Shown: positions 5,161 through 11,944 of the stretch, one piece after another
Position numbering within the stretch: the first letter of the stretch is position 1
How the letters are laid out: every line of letters starts with the position of its first letter
Origin: Chloroflexota bacterium
GTDB taxonomy: Bacteria > Chloroflexota > Anaerolineae > UBA4142
Direction of reading: 5' to 3'
DNA: 11,944 bases
NCBI GenBank assembly: GCA_023381515.1
Contig: JAMCQI010000069.1
Location: 1 to 11,944, forward strand
Translations under genes and position numbers: made by a program
Notes under the pieces: generated by a model
Told to the model about the DNA's origin: nothing
Seen by the model: only the letters and a program-made list of their open reading frames with translations
Databases searched by the model: none

Positions 5161-6524
5161 GGACCTGACGAATTTGTCAAGTCGAACAATTGCAGCGGCG
5201 AAGGGCGCGTCCGGTTGCGTTTTTGCTTGAGCACGCCAAACCGTTTCGCATTCGCCGCGAGGAACGCGACGGGGTCAGCGGTCTCGCCCCGCTGAAAGGC
5301 GCTCGTGAAAAAGTAGAGACTGCGATACACCATTTCGAGCGACAGGGCGGCCAACGGTTTGTTCAGGGCTTCGGCCACCGCATCGGTGAGGTCCACCAGT
5401 ACGGCGTACAGCAGCCAGGTCGCCCAGAGTTGCAGCGCCACGCCATTCTCGGAACCCACCCAGAAATACGCCAAGCCCAAAAGGCGTTTCACAATGGCGT
5501 AGGCATCTTCAATCCGCCAACGTTGCCAATACAGGGCCACGGCATACGGCGTGGGCAGGCGCTCACCGTCCAGTTCATTCGTCAAGTAGCGATACCACTG
5601 CCCGTGGTACAGTACTTCGATGAGCCGCACCAACTGGCGCTTGTCGCCCTGTCCGATCCAGATGAGCTGCTCGTGCACTTGGGCGGTGCGCCGCACGACC
5701 TGCTCGACTTGGTAAGCCAAATTGCGCTTGGCGCGGGTCAGGAAGGTAACCTGAGCTCGGGTGAGTTGCGCAAAGACGGTGAAATTGGTGTAGCCCAGAT
5801 CGAAAATCAAGAGACTGCCCGCTTGGAGCAGCGACTGAATCTCGGGCCAGAACCGCTGATCATGGGCCAGTGCATCCGCTTCATACCAAATCTGTTTAGG
5901 CAGGCGAGAGCAGAGGTCAAGGAGAGCCGTCATGCGGCCAGCCAGTGGATTGGTCTCCGCTTCCCGGAGCAAGCCGACCTTCCGTAACAGAGCGTCCAGC
6001 GTCGAGCCGTCGTGAACCAAGACCTCCGTATAGTGCGCTTGCGCCCACACGATTTCCAGCGGCAAGGGACGCTGCCGCTCTCGCCAGCGGGCCTGCAGTT
6101 GGGGCAACAGTGTGGTCAGCACCTGCAGGAACAATTCGGCGGGCAGGGTGCGCAGACGTTGGGAAACCGCCTGCTCGCTGACCTGCGTCGGCTCCGCCCA
6201 GAACAGCCCTTCGGTGTTGAGTAAGTGGACGAGTTGACGGACCGAGCCCACTTGCCGCCAAATCATGGTCAGGACGAGCGCCACCATGATGGGAAGGGTC
6301 AGGAGGCGCTGACGCAAGCCCAGATCGTAGTAAAAGGCGACGGTCGAGAAGGTGATTGGGCGAATGAGCTCCGTCAGGCGCTCGGCGACCTGCTCATCGG
6401 GAGGGGCGGCAGGCGGACGCTTGCTGCGATCCCGCTGAATCGCCCGCGTATGGCGGACGGAACTGGCTTTCTTCTTCGGTTGTTCAGGTTCGGAATTTCG
6501 CTGAGGCATGGGGCCTATGTACAC
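5157..6524 (-). CDS. IS4-family DDE transposase
   Basis: A 455-residue cut-and-paste transposase of the RNase H-fold DDE type. The catalytic residues are visible as D172 (VHDGSTLD), D242 (LLIFDLGY) and E339 within the Y-(2)-R-(3)-E-(6)-K signature: Y332, R335, E339 and K346. The N-terminal 45 residues are basic and proline-rich. The start is uncertain: GTG at 6524 has a GAGG-like ribosome binding site, while an in-frame ATG lies at 6509 (residue 6). The reading frame is uninterrupted and fills nearly the whole element, and its stop codon lies inside the left terminal repeat. Confidence 0.95.
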   Translation of the reverse strand: MYIGPMPQRNSEPEQPKKKASSVRHTRAIQRDRSKRPPAAPPDEQVAERLTELIRPITFSTVAFYYDLGLRQRLLTLPIMVALVLTMIWRQVGSVRQLVHLLNTEGLFWAEPTQVSEQAVSQRLRTLPAELFLQVLTTLLPQLQARWRERQRPLPLEIVWAQAHYTEVLVHDGSTLDALLRKVGLLREAETNPLAGRMTALLDLCSRLPKQIWYEADALAHDQRFWPEIQSLLQAGSLLIFDLGYTNFTVFAQLTRAQVTFLTRAKRNLAYQVEQVVRRTAQVHEQLIWIGQGDKRQLVRLIEVLYHGQWYRYLTNELDGERLPTPYAVALYWQRWRIEDAYAIVKRLLGLAYFWVGSENGVALQLWATWLLYAVLVDLTDAVAEALNKPLAALSLEMVYRSLYFFTSAFQRGETADPVAFLAANAKRFGVLKQKRNRTRPSPLQLFDLTNSSGP

Positions 6525-6567
6525 CCATCGCCGCCTCAGGACAAATTTGACAAACGGAACGTTACGC

Positions 6568-6583
6568 TAACTTGTCACCAATG
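6568..6583 (-). repeat. Right terminal inverted repeat of the IS
   Basis: TAACTTGTCACCAATG is the exact inverse complement of 5144-5159. TAAGC follows three bases further on (6587-6591), matching 5138-5142 on the other side. Confidence 0.93.
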
Positions 6584-6952
6584 TGTTAAGCTGAAAGGTG
6601 TCGCCTTTTGGAGCACTATCGTGGAAGCGTGGCGAGAGTTTGCGTCGCCCGGAGCATGTTCGAGAGTCACCGTTGAACGTCCTCGCAGTTCCCGGCGAGC
6701 GGCTGGATGCCGAGTCCTTCCCTGATGGGCTCACCGAGTTGGAATGCATTGTGAGCCGGACGTCAAACGAAACGAAAGAGCCCTCTCATGAAATGTTGAA
6801 AGAACAAGTGGCAGAACTCGCAAAGCTGACAAAGAAATCAAAGCGGACGAGAAAGAAGTCGAGCCGATAGCAAAAGGGGGATAGCCTGACTGGTTGTGCT
6901 CCGCTTCGAGCAGGTGAACCGAAACGGTCCACCGTCGCGGGCGAACAAGACC
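6584..6952. other. Junction region after the IS, no supported gene
   Basis: This stretch connects the IS to the glycosyltransferase region. The longest frame (6598-6870, plus, GTG start, 90 residues) ends in a lysine-rich tail (KLTKKSKRTRKKSSR) preceded by a helical-looking segment, but it has no clear ribosome binding site and no family I recognise. Other plus-strand frames at 6590-6725 are open for a while and then stop. No inverse copy of the cassette 2 start (TTAGCCGTCATG) is present, so the expected attC of cassette 2 is not here. Confidence 0.35.
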
Positions 6953-7918
6953 ATGAAAAACGAAAAGTTGGCGAATGTCGGAGTAATGGCGCTGGCATTG
7001 ATTCTGTGTGGCTATGCCATCTCCTTGATGTCCCCGATTATGGATGACCTTGACCATGTTTATCGGCCGAGCGCATTGGCGCTATTGAATGGCCGAGACA
7101 TTTTCGGAAATGGGTTCTTCAATGCGCCTTATCTTGCGGCCTGGTTTGTCCCGTTTATTGGCCCATGGGGCAACTGGTTGTGGGCGACGGTCACTCTTTG
7201 TCTATTCATCTTTGCGCTGAGGCTTTTCGGACAATACCCATTATGGCTGGTTGGGTTGGCACTCTTTAGTTGGCCCGCGTTCGTTAGCTACGTCGTCGGA
7301 CAAATCGACGTTATCATCCTGCTGGGCGTTGCACTTGGATACATCGCGGTAAGACGGAAGCACAGATTGTTGTTAGCTGCGGCGTTCACGATCCTTGCGG
7401 TCAAGCCGATGAATGTAGCGTTGGTCGCGGTCCTCTATTGGTTGTCCTTGCCCTCGGTGCTCCCTCTTGTTCTGCCGGCTATTGTGCTCGGCTTTGGGAC
7501 TATCGCCGCCGGCCTTGACTGGCTCGCTCGATACGTTCGGGCATTCGCAGCGATGCCGCCAGACACGGACTCGGAGACTACGATTTGGCGGTTGCTGCCT
7601 TTGCAGGTAGCCGCACCCTTGACGATGGCGACGACAATCGTTGGATTGGCATTTCGGAGGCAGGGTTTCCTAGAGTTGACCCTTTTGGCGATAACGATCA
7701 ACCTGATCTTGTCGCCCTATGTGCTCACGGCGCATTACGACGTGCTGTTTTCGCCGGCGCTGCTCTATGTCGGTACCCGTAACCGTTGGTTGGCCATTGG
7801 CTGTTGGATCATCTCGGCGCGCAATTTCTTTATCAGAACAGCCCTCCCGGTTCCGGTTATGATGGACAGTTCGCCTATTACATCGCATCAGACCCAGCAG
7901 ACGCCCCGGTCCATCTAG
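6953..7918 (+). CDS. GT87-like membrane mannosyltransferase, C-terminus lost
   Basis: A polytopic membrane protein of about 322 residues with roughly nine hydrophobic segments. The N-terminal segment is followed by a loop with acidic residues (MDDLDHVYRPSALALLNGRD). A GQIDVIILLGVALG motif and an AVKPMNVALVAVLYW motif follow, an arrangement typical of GT87/DUF2029 transferases that use polyprenyl-phosphate mannose outside the membrane. Homology-like sequence ends near 7808, after LLYVGTRNRW. The remaining residues to the stop are out-of-frame reading of the next gene, so about 80-100 C-terminal residues appear to be missing. The start is uncertain: an ATG at 6953 is preferred because the protein then begins MKNEK before the first membrane helix; a GTG at 6896 would add 19 residues. 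Probably non-functional as read. Confidence 0.65.
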   Translation: MKNEKLANVGVMALALILCGYAISLMSPIMDDLDHVYRPSALALLNGRDIFGNGFFNAPYLAAWFVPFIGPWGNWLWATVTLCLFIFALRLFGQYPLWLVGLALFSWPAFVSYVVGQIDVIILLGVALGYIAVRRKHRLLLAAAFTILAVKPMNVALVAVLYWLSLPSVLPLVLPAIVLGFGTIAAGLDWLARYVRAFAAMPPDTDSETTIWRLLPLQVAAPLTMATTIVGLAFRRQGFLELTLLAITINLILSPYVLTAHYDVLFSPALLYVGTRNRWLAIGCWIISARNFFIRTALPVPVMMDSSPITSHQTQQTPRSI

Positions 7919-8756
7919 GCAATGCCGCGTATCGTTTTCAGCGAATTCTCTATCCATTCTTGGCGAGGCTCTTGGCCTTGGGCCACCCCGAGTGGATTCC
8001 GGTCACAATGATCCTGCTCAATGTGCTTGGTATCGCTCTTGGCACAGCAGCGTTCGCCGGCCTAATGGATCACGAAAACGCAGTTCCGTGGACGCCCCTG
8101 CTCTTCTTTGCTTGGATTGGCATCGCCCACGCGCTCCTCTATGACCTGAATGAAATTCTGGCATTGTGCTTATCACTTTGGGCGCTCGTATTCTTCTTCA
8201 GTCGGCGACTCTCGTCTGCCGGGCTGTTGTTCGGTCTCGCGGCGCTCGGCAAGGATTTGGCTTTCTCATCTCGATCCCAGTTGTGGTTCATCTCGTGGCA
8301 ACTCGAAATTGGAGATCCGCTTTCCGAATCGGAGTTCTATCGATCTCTCCCTATCTCGCTTGGACGCTCGTTCTCAGAATCGCACTGCAGAATTGGTCTT
8401 TTCAAGCCCCGAATGCACAGTTCGATCTAGTCCCATTTGGCGGTCTTGCCCATGCTGCTGAGGCGATCCCTTTTGTCATTTTCCTGCTTATTATCCCTGG
8501 AGCAATTTGTTCCGTATTTGCCTTGCAAGCGTTGAGTGATGTCTATGCCTTGGCAACACTGTGCAGTTTCGCGTTATTGGTATTCCTTCCAACTCTTTCT
8601 TACGGTGGGGACGCCGTTTTCCGTCTGAGTACTCCACTCGTTCTTTCGGGGAGTCTCCTCTTTGCACGATTGCGCCATCGAACGCTGCAGGCGCTCTTTG
8701 CGGCGGTTTGGTCGTCTACGGCCGTCATTGCCCTGTTGCTCGCGATTTCGCCGTGA
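7786..8756 (+). pseudogene. Membrane glycosyltransferase-like gene (GYDGQF type), lacking its N-terminus and frameshifted
   Basis: The recognisable part starts near 7812 with GAQF, followed by GYDGQFAYYIASDP and AYRFQRILYP. This block is the conserved first periplasmic loop of a large family of uncharacterised bacterial polytopic glycosyltransferases. Normally one membrane helix precedes it; here that helix is absent and the upstream bases belong to the GT87-like gene in another frame. At about 8254-8257, after LAALGKD, the frame changes. Continuing sequence (FGFLISIPVVVHL, then several membrane helices) reads in a second plus frame to TGA at 8756; adding one base near 8255 would rejoin the two. 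The two defects together suggest a pseudogene produced by a deletion joining two neighbouring glycosyltransferase genes. The second could be a sequencing error. Confidence 0.65.
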
Positions 8757-8810
8757 CGCCGGACGACAGTCACGCACGTGTTACCAAGGAACAGACAGCA
8801 TTAGCAAGGT

Positions 8811-9695
8811 CTATGCGCCCTCGCCGGCTTGCCGGTAGATTGCGGCTGCCATGTAGCCGACGGTATACTGGCCTGGCACCTGGATGCCTGTCACCTCTCC
8901 CGAATTCGTCAGGCGCAGCACGCGAGCACGATTGGCGCCCAGGCTCTTGGCCGCGATCAGCGCCGTGATGATCGGCGCGTCGCCGCATGCTCGGCACTCG
9001 TGGTCGCGCCACATATAGTCCACGAGCGCGGGGATGTCGTACGCTTCCAGAAGCACCGCGGTCTGCGTGTCGCGCGCCTTGACTTCGGCGTAGTCGTCGA
9101 GGTGCGATAGATCGGAGCTGGCGACGAGCAGCATCCGCCGTCCCTCGGCGGCCTCTACGAGCGCTGCGCCCAGCTGGCGGCACGGTTCCAGCGCCGCTTC
9201 GCCGACGAGGTAGAACGGTACGGACATCATGATGGGAACGAGGCTAAAGTGACTCAGCATCCGCTGCAAAAAGGGCAGTTGGATCTCCAGCGAGTGTTCC
9301 TTGTCCCGGCTCACGCGGGTGACGTCCAGGCGGCGGGTGAGTTTTGCGATGAAGGGCTCGTCCAGCTCGACCGCGCCCAGCGGCGTCGCATAGTACTTTT
9401 TTGAGGTGATGGCGCAGGCCCCATAGTCCGCGTAATGACTGGGGCCCAGCAAAACCACGAGATCGTACTGCCGATCGGCGAGTTGACGGAAGGCGGTCGC
9501 GGCGGTCTGCCCGGAATAGGGATAACCGGCGTGTGGAGAGATCAATGCGATGAGTTCGTCGTCAGTGGGCAAGTATTCGGCGCGCGCGACGAGAGCGTCA
9601 ACGGTCTCGGCCAGCTCTTCGGCCGAGCCCGGATACCAGGTCCCCGCGATCGGCGAGGGTCGTAGTGAACGTGGATCAACCGTCTTTGTGTTCAT
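8811..9695 (-). CDS. amrB: AmmeMemoRadiSam system protein B (MEMO1 family)
   Basis: A full-length 294-residue MEMO-family protein. The fold is related to class III ring-cleaving dioxygenases; human MEMO1 binds iron or copper through conserved His and Cys residues. The equivalents here are H55 (SPHAGYPYSG), H87 (GPSH), H198 (SSDLSH) and C237 (ACGDAPI), and the EHSLEIQLPFLQ block is at 133-144. In bacteria this protein usually occurs with an AMMECR1-domain protein (A) and a radical SAM enzyme; neither is in the window, but they could lie beyond it. The start follows GAGGTGA at good spacing. It is the last gene of the minus-strand cluster, 48 bp after infA. The substrate in bacteria is not established. 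Confidence 0.95.
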   Translation of the reverse strand: MNTKTVDPRSLRPSPIAGTWYPGSAEELAETVDALVARAEYLPTDDELIALISPHAGYPYSGQTAATAFRQLADRQYDLVVLLGPSHYADYGACAITSKKYYATPLGAVELDEPFIAKLTRRLDVTRVSRDKEHSLEIQLPFLQRMLSHFSLVPIMMSVPFYLVGEAALEPCRQLGAALVEAAEGRRMLLVASSDLSHLDDYAEVKARDTQTAVLLEAYDIPALVDYMWRDHECRACGDAPIITALIAAKSLGANRARVLRLTNSGEVTGIQVPGQYTVGYMAAAIYRQAGEGA

Positions 9696-9743
9696 CGCGT
9701 CACCTCAACGCGTGATGCGAAAAACCGCCTCGGTCTGGCGTCC

Positions 9744-9995
9744 CTACTTTTTGAAACGATAGGTGATCCGCCCGCGGGTCAGATCGTAGGGCGAAAGTTC
9801 CACCGTGACCCGATCGCCGAGCAGGATCCGAATGTAGTACATTCGCATCTTACCCGAAATGTGCGCCAGGACCGAGTGGCCGCTGTCGAGCTGCACGCGG
9901 AACATCGCGTTCGGCAGCGCCTCGGTCACTGTCCCTTCCGCTTCGATCACGTCCTTTTTCTGCTTTCTCTCTTCTCTCAGATTCTGCCTGGGCAT
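9744..9995 (-). CDS. infA: Translation initiation factor IF-1
   Basis: An 83-residue S1-type OB-fold protein that binds the 30S ribosomal A site during initiation. The core ([20 protein letters not shown], then the block from [13 protein letters not shown] to GRITYRFKK) is a clear IF-1. A perfect AGGAGG four bases upstream selects the ATG at 9995. This gives an 11-residue basic extension compared with the usual 72-residue protein. A longer frame begins at 10055, where its ATG overlaps the ftsK stop codon as ATGA, but the extra 20 residues are low-complexity and that start has a weak ribosome binding site. The gene is not next to ribosomal protein genes, its usual place, but lies between ftsK and the MEMO gene. 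Confidence 0.95.
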   Translation of the reverse strand: MPRQNLREERKQKKDVIEAEGTVTEALPNAMFRVQLDSGHSVLAHISGKMRMYYIRILLGDRVTVELSPYDLTRGRITYRFKK

Positions 9996-10051
9996 ACAAC
10001 CTCCTGGTGTTTGTTTGCCGGCCGTCGGCGCGCTCGACGCGGCGGCCGTGT

Positions 10052-11944
10052 TCATTTTCTTCTCTTGGGGGTCATCTCGGGTTCGAGTTCTTGGTCCTCC
10101 TCATCCCGGACGAGGACCGGCCGCGACTTTCCGCCTCCCTCGTCCGCTCCCACGACGCCGCGCTCTTCGAGCTGGTCCATCAGGCGCGCCGCGCGCGGGT
10201 AGCCGATCCCCAGCTTGCGCTGCAGAAACGAGATCGAAGTGTGGTCGGACTGCCGGACGAGCTCGATCGCTTGCTGGACCAATGCGTCGTCGTCGTCTTC
10301 CTTTCCGTTCCCCCCGAGCGTCTTCCACGGCGCTTCGAGCGCGATGTCCCGCATGTCGGTGATCGCCCGCTCGCGCCAAAAGTTGACGAGCCGCGCCAGC
10401 TCGTCGTCCGAGACGAAGCACCCTTGCAGCCGCATGAGCTTGGAGGAATCGCTCGCCATGTACAGCATGTCGCCGCGGCCGAGCAATTTCTCCGCTCCCG
10501 GCGTATCGAGCACCACGCGCGAATCGACGCTGCTGGTGACGGCGAACGAGATGCGGGACGGAAAGTTCGCCTTGATCAGCCCGGTCACGACGTCCACCGA
10601 GGGGCGCTGCGTTGCGATGACCAGGTGGATCCCGGTCGCTCGCGCCATCTGGGCGAGGCGCGTCAGCAGCTTCTCCGTATCGTCCGGCGCCGCCAGCATC
10701 AAGTCTGCCAGCTCGTCGATCAACACCACGATGTACGGCATCGTGTTGTCGCCGTTGGACTTGACCATCTTGTCGTTGTACGCGTCGATGTTGCGGACCT
10801 TGTGCTTGGCGAAGAGCGTAAAGCGGTTGTCCATCTCGCGCACGACCCAGCGCAGACAGCCGACCACCTCGTTCGAGTTGACCACCACCGGGCCCAGCAA
10901 GTGCGGAATGCCGTTAAAGTTCACCAGCTCCACGCGCTTGGGGTCCACCATGATCATTCGCAGATCGTCGGGCGAATTGTCGTAAAGCAGACACGCGATG
11001 ATCGCGTTGATGCAGACCGATTTGCCGGAGCCGGTCGCGCCGGCGATCAGGAGGTGGGGCATACTTCCCAGGTCCGCGATCGCCCCCGAGCCGGACACGT
11101 CCCGGCCCAACGCGATCTTGAGCGGCGCCTTTTTCTTCTTGAACTCGTCCGCCTCCAGGATCCCTCGCAGCGCGACGACCGAGACCGACTCGTTGGGCAC
11201 TTCGATCCCGACGATCGGGCGTCCCGGCACCGGGGTCTCGATCCGGATCGGCGCGGACGCAAGCGCGAGCTCCAGATCGTGCTGCAGCGCGGCGATCCGG
11301 CTCACCGAGACCTTGCGCTGCCGCATCGTTCCGTCCGTGCTCCGGCGCGCCACGAAGCCGGGCTCCAGCCCGAACTGCGTGATGGTGGGGCCGGCGTTGA
11401 TCTCGATTACCTTGGCCGGGATTCCGAAATTGGAGAGCGTCTCTTCGATCAGGCGCGCCTTTCGATTCGCGTCCGTCTCGCCGTATTTCGCGTGGCTCGC
11501 CCGCTCGAACAACTCGAGCGGCGGCGTCGCCGGGACGCGGCGGCGCGTGCGGCCGCGCGGCGTAAGCACGGTCTGCGAGGCCGCGGCCGGCATACGCACG
11601 GGCGGCTTAGTGCCGAACACGGGCCGCACTCCGGAGGCGGCCGGCGGCGCTGGCGGCGGAGCCGGCGCGCTCGGGCGCTCGGCCGGGATCGGCGCGGTTG
11701 CACGTGCCGCCGGCGTTGCGCGCACGGCCGGCGCCGGTCTGCCCTCCTTGACTCTGGCGGGCGCCGGGCTCTCGGTTTCGCTGCTCCGCTCGGCCAGCTC
11801 TTCGCTCCATTTGTACAACCGCGCCGTGCTCAGGCCGAAGAGAACTGGCAGCGTCGCAAGCGCGATCAAGCCGAGCATGACCCCGGCACCGATCGGGCCG
11901 AGGAAGGACGACAGGGCCGCGCTGATCGCCCAGCCGACGTAGCC
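10052..11944 (-). CDS. ftsK: DNA translocase FtsK/SpoIIIE (5' end beyond the window)
   Basis: The visible 630 residues lack the N-terminal part, because the frame is still open at base 11944. They begin in the last part of the membrane domain (hydrophobic to about residue 40). A disordered Pro/Ala/Arg linker follows at about 58-140, then the alpha and beta motor domains. Walker A is GATGSGKS (302-309) and Walker B is VVLIDE (406-411), followed by a [19 protein letters not shown] block at 430-447. A gamma winged-helix domain (about 553-614) would read KOPS-like chromosome signals. FtsK pumps chromosome ends through the closing septum and activates XerCD recombination at dif. The stop TGA overlaps an upstream ATG of the infA frame. 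No frameshift is seen. Confidence 0.98.
   Translation of the reverse strand, partial: GYVGWAISAALSSFLGPIGAGVMLGLIALATLPVLFGLSTARLYKWSEELAERSSETESPAPARVKEGRPAPAVRATPAARATAPIPAERPSAPAPPPAPPAASGVRPVFGTKPPVRMPAAASQTVLTPRGRTRRRVPATPPLELFERASHAKYGETDANRKARLIEETLSNFGIPAKVIEINAGPTITQFGLEPGFVARRSTDGTMRQRKVSVSRIAALQHDLELALASAPIRIETPVPGRPIVGIEVPNESVSVVALRGILEADEFKKKKAPLKIALGRDVSGSGAIADLGSMPHLLIAGATGSGKSVCINAIIACLLYDNSPDDLRMIMVDPKRVELVNFNGIPHLLGPVVVNSNEVVGCLRWVVREMDNRFTLFAKHKVRNIDAYNDKMVKSNGDNTMPYIVVLIDELADLMLAAPDDTEKLLTRLAQMARATGIHLVIATQRPSVDVVTGLIKANFPSRISFAVTSSVDSRVVLDTPGAEKLLGRGDMLYMASDSSKLMRLQGCFVSDDELARLVNFWRERAITDMRDIALEAPWKTLGGNGKEDDDDALVQQAIELVRQSDHTSISFLQRKLGIGYPRAARLMDQLEERGVVGADEGGGKSRPVLVRDEEDQELEPEMTPKRRK

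Larger units (their letters stand above)
5144..6583 (-). mobile_element. IS4-family insertion sequence, about 1.44 kb
   Basis: The element is bounded by perfect 16-bp terminal inverted repeats (5144-5159 and 6568-6583) and contains a single transposase gene with the IS4 YREK signature. The exact ends may extend a base or a few beyond the repeats, because the only matching flanking bases are TAAGC at 5138-5142 and 6587-6591. It interrupts a zinc-ribbon gene and so arrived after that gene. The transposase is intact, so the element may still be active. Confidence 0.92.

Noticed and set aside
5190..5987. A long plus-strand open frame inside the IS.
   Set aside because: It is the antisense shadow of the intact minus-strand transposase.
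6540..6952. Search for the attC of cassette 2 after the IS.
   Set aside because: No inverse copy of TTAGCCGTCATG and no R'/R'' pair is visible; CGCTAAC-like bases at 6565-6571 belong to the IS end.
10215..11942. Long plus-strand open frames opposite ftsK.
   Set aside because: They are high-GC antisense shadows of a clearly conserved ftsK frame.

Overview
The window looks like a piece of a Chloroflexota-type chromosome (inferred from protein style: a GT87-like mannosyltransferase, a GYDGQF-type membrane glycosyltransferase, an FtsK with a long Pro/Ala linker, MEMO and IF-1 genes, and paired zinc-ribbon proteins; no 16S rRNA is present, so the phylum is a guess). It splits into a housekeeping right third and a mobile, partly decayed left two thirds.

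Left part (1-6583). Positions 1-709 hold only a weak or decayed coding trace. A promoter (752-780), a possible structured leader with a perfect 13-bp terminator hairpin (901-952), and then a tyrosine recombinase follow. The recombinase (984-2132) resembles integron integrases in its core and C-terminus but lacks the insertion specific to IntI, and it carries an N-terminal HARP-like domain. Downstream, in the same orientation, the sequence is organised like integron gene cassettes. Cassette 1 (about 2272-4950) encodes a zinc-ribbon membrane protein. It begins at GTTACAC (2271) and ends in an attC-like structure whose outer arm is a perfect 14-bp inverted copy of the cassette start. Cassette 2 starts at GTTAGCC (4950) and encodes a second zinc-ribbon peptide. 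A 2046-bp group II intron (2805-4850, frameshifted reverse transcriptase inside) sits in the stem of the attC-like site between them. An IS4-family element (about 5144-6583, transposase on the minus strand) has landed in the zinc-ribbon gene of cassette 2 and supplies its stop codon. The integron-like reading is the main finding. It rests on inverted-repeat geometry and gene order, not on a database match.

Middle part (6584-8756). A short stretch without a clear gene leads into two membrane glycosyltransferase genes that look fused and broken. A GT87-like gene loses its C-terminus, and the second gene starts out of frame near 7800 without its N-terminus and has a further 1-nt frameshift near 8255.

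Right part (8811-11944, minus strand). A tight gene cluster reads ftsK (5' end outside the window), infA, then the AmmeMemoRadiSam protein B gene. Spacings are about 56 and 48 bp, so they are probably co-transcribed. These genes are intact.

The reverse transcriptase and the second glycosyltransferase can each be repaired by adding one base. That fits pseudogene decay but also uncorrected sequencing error, so the raw reads matter here.
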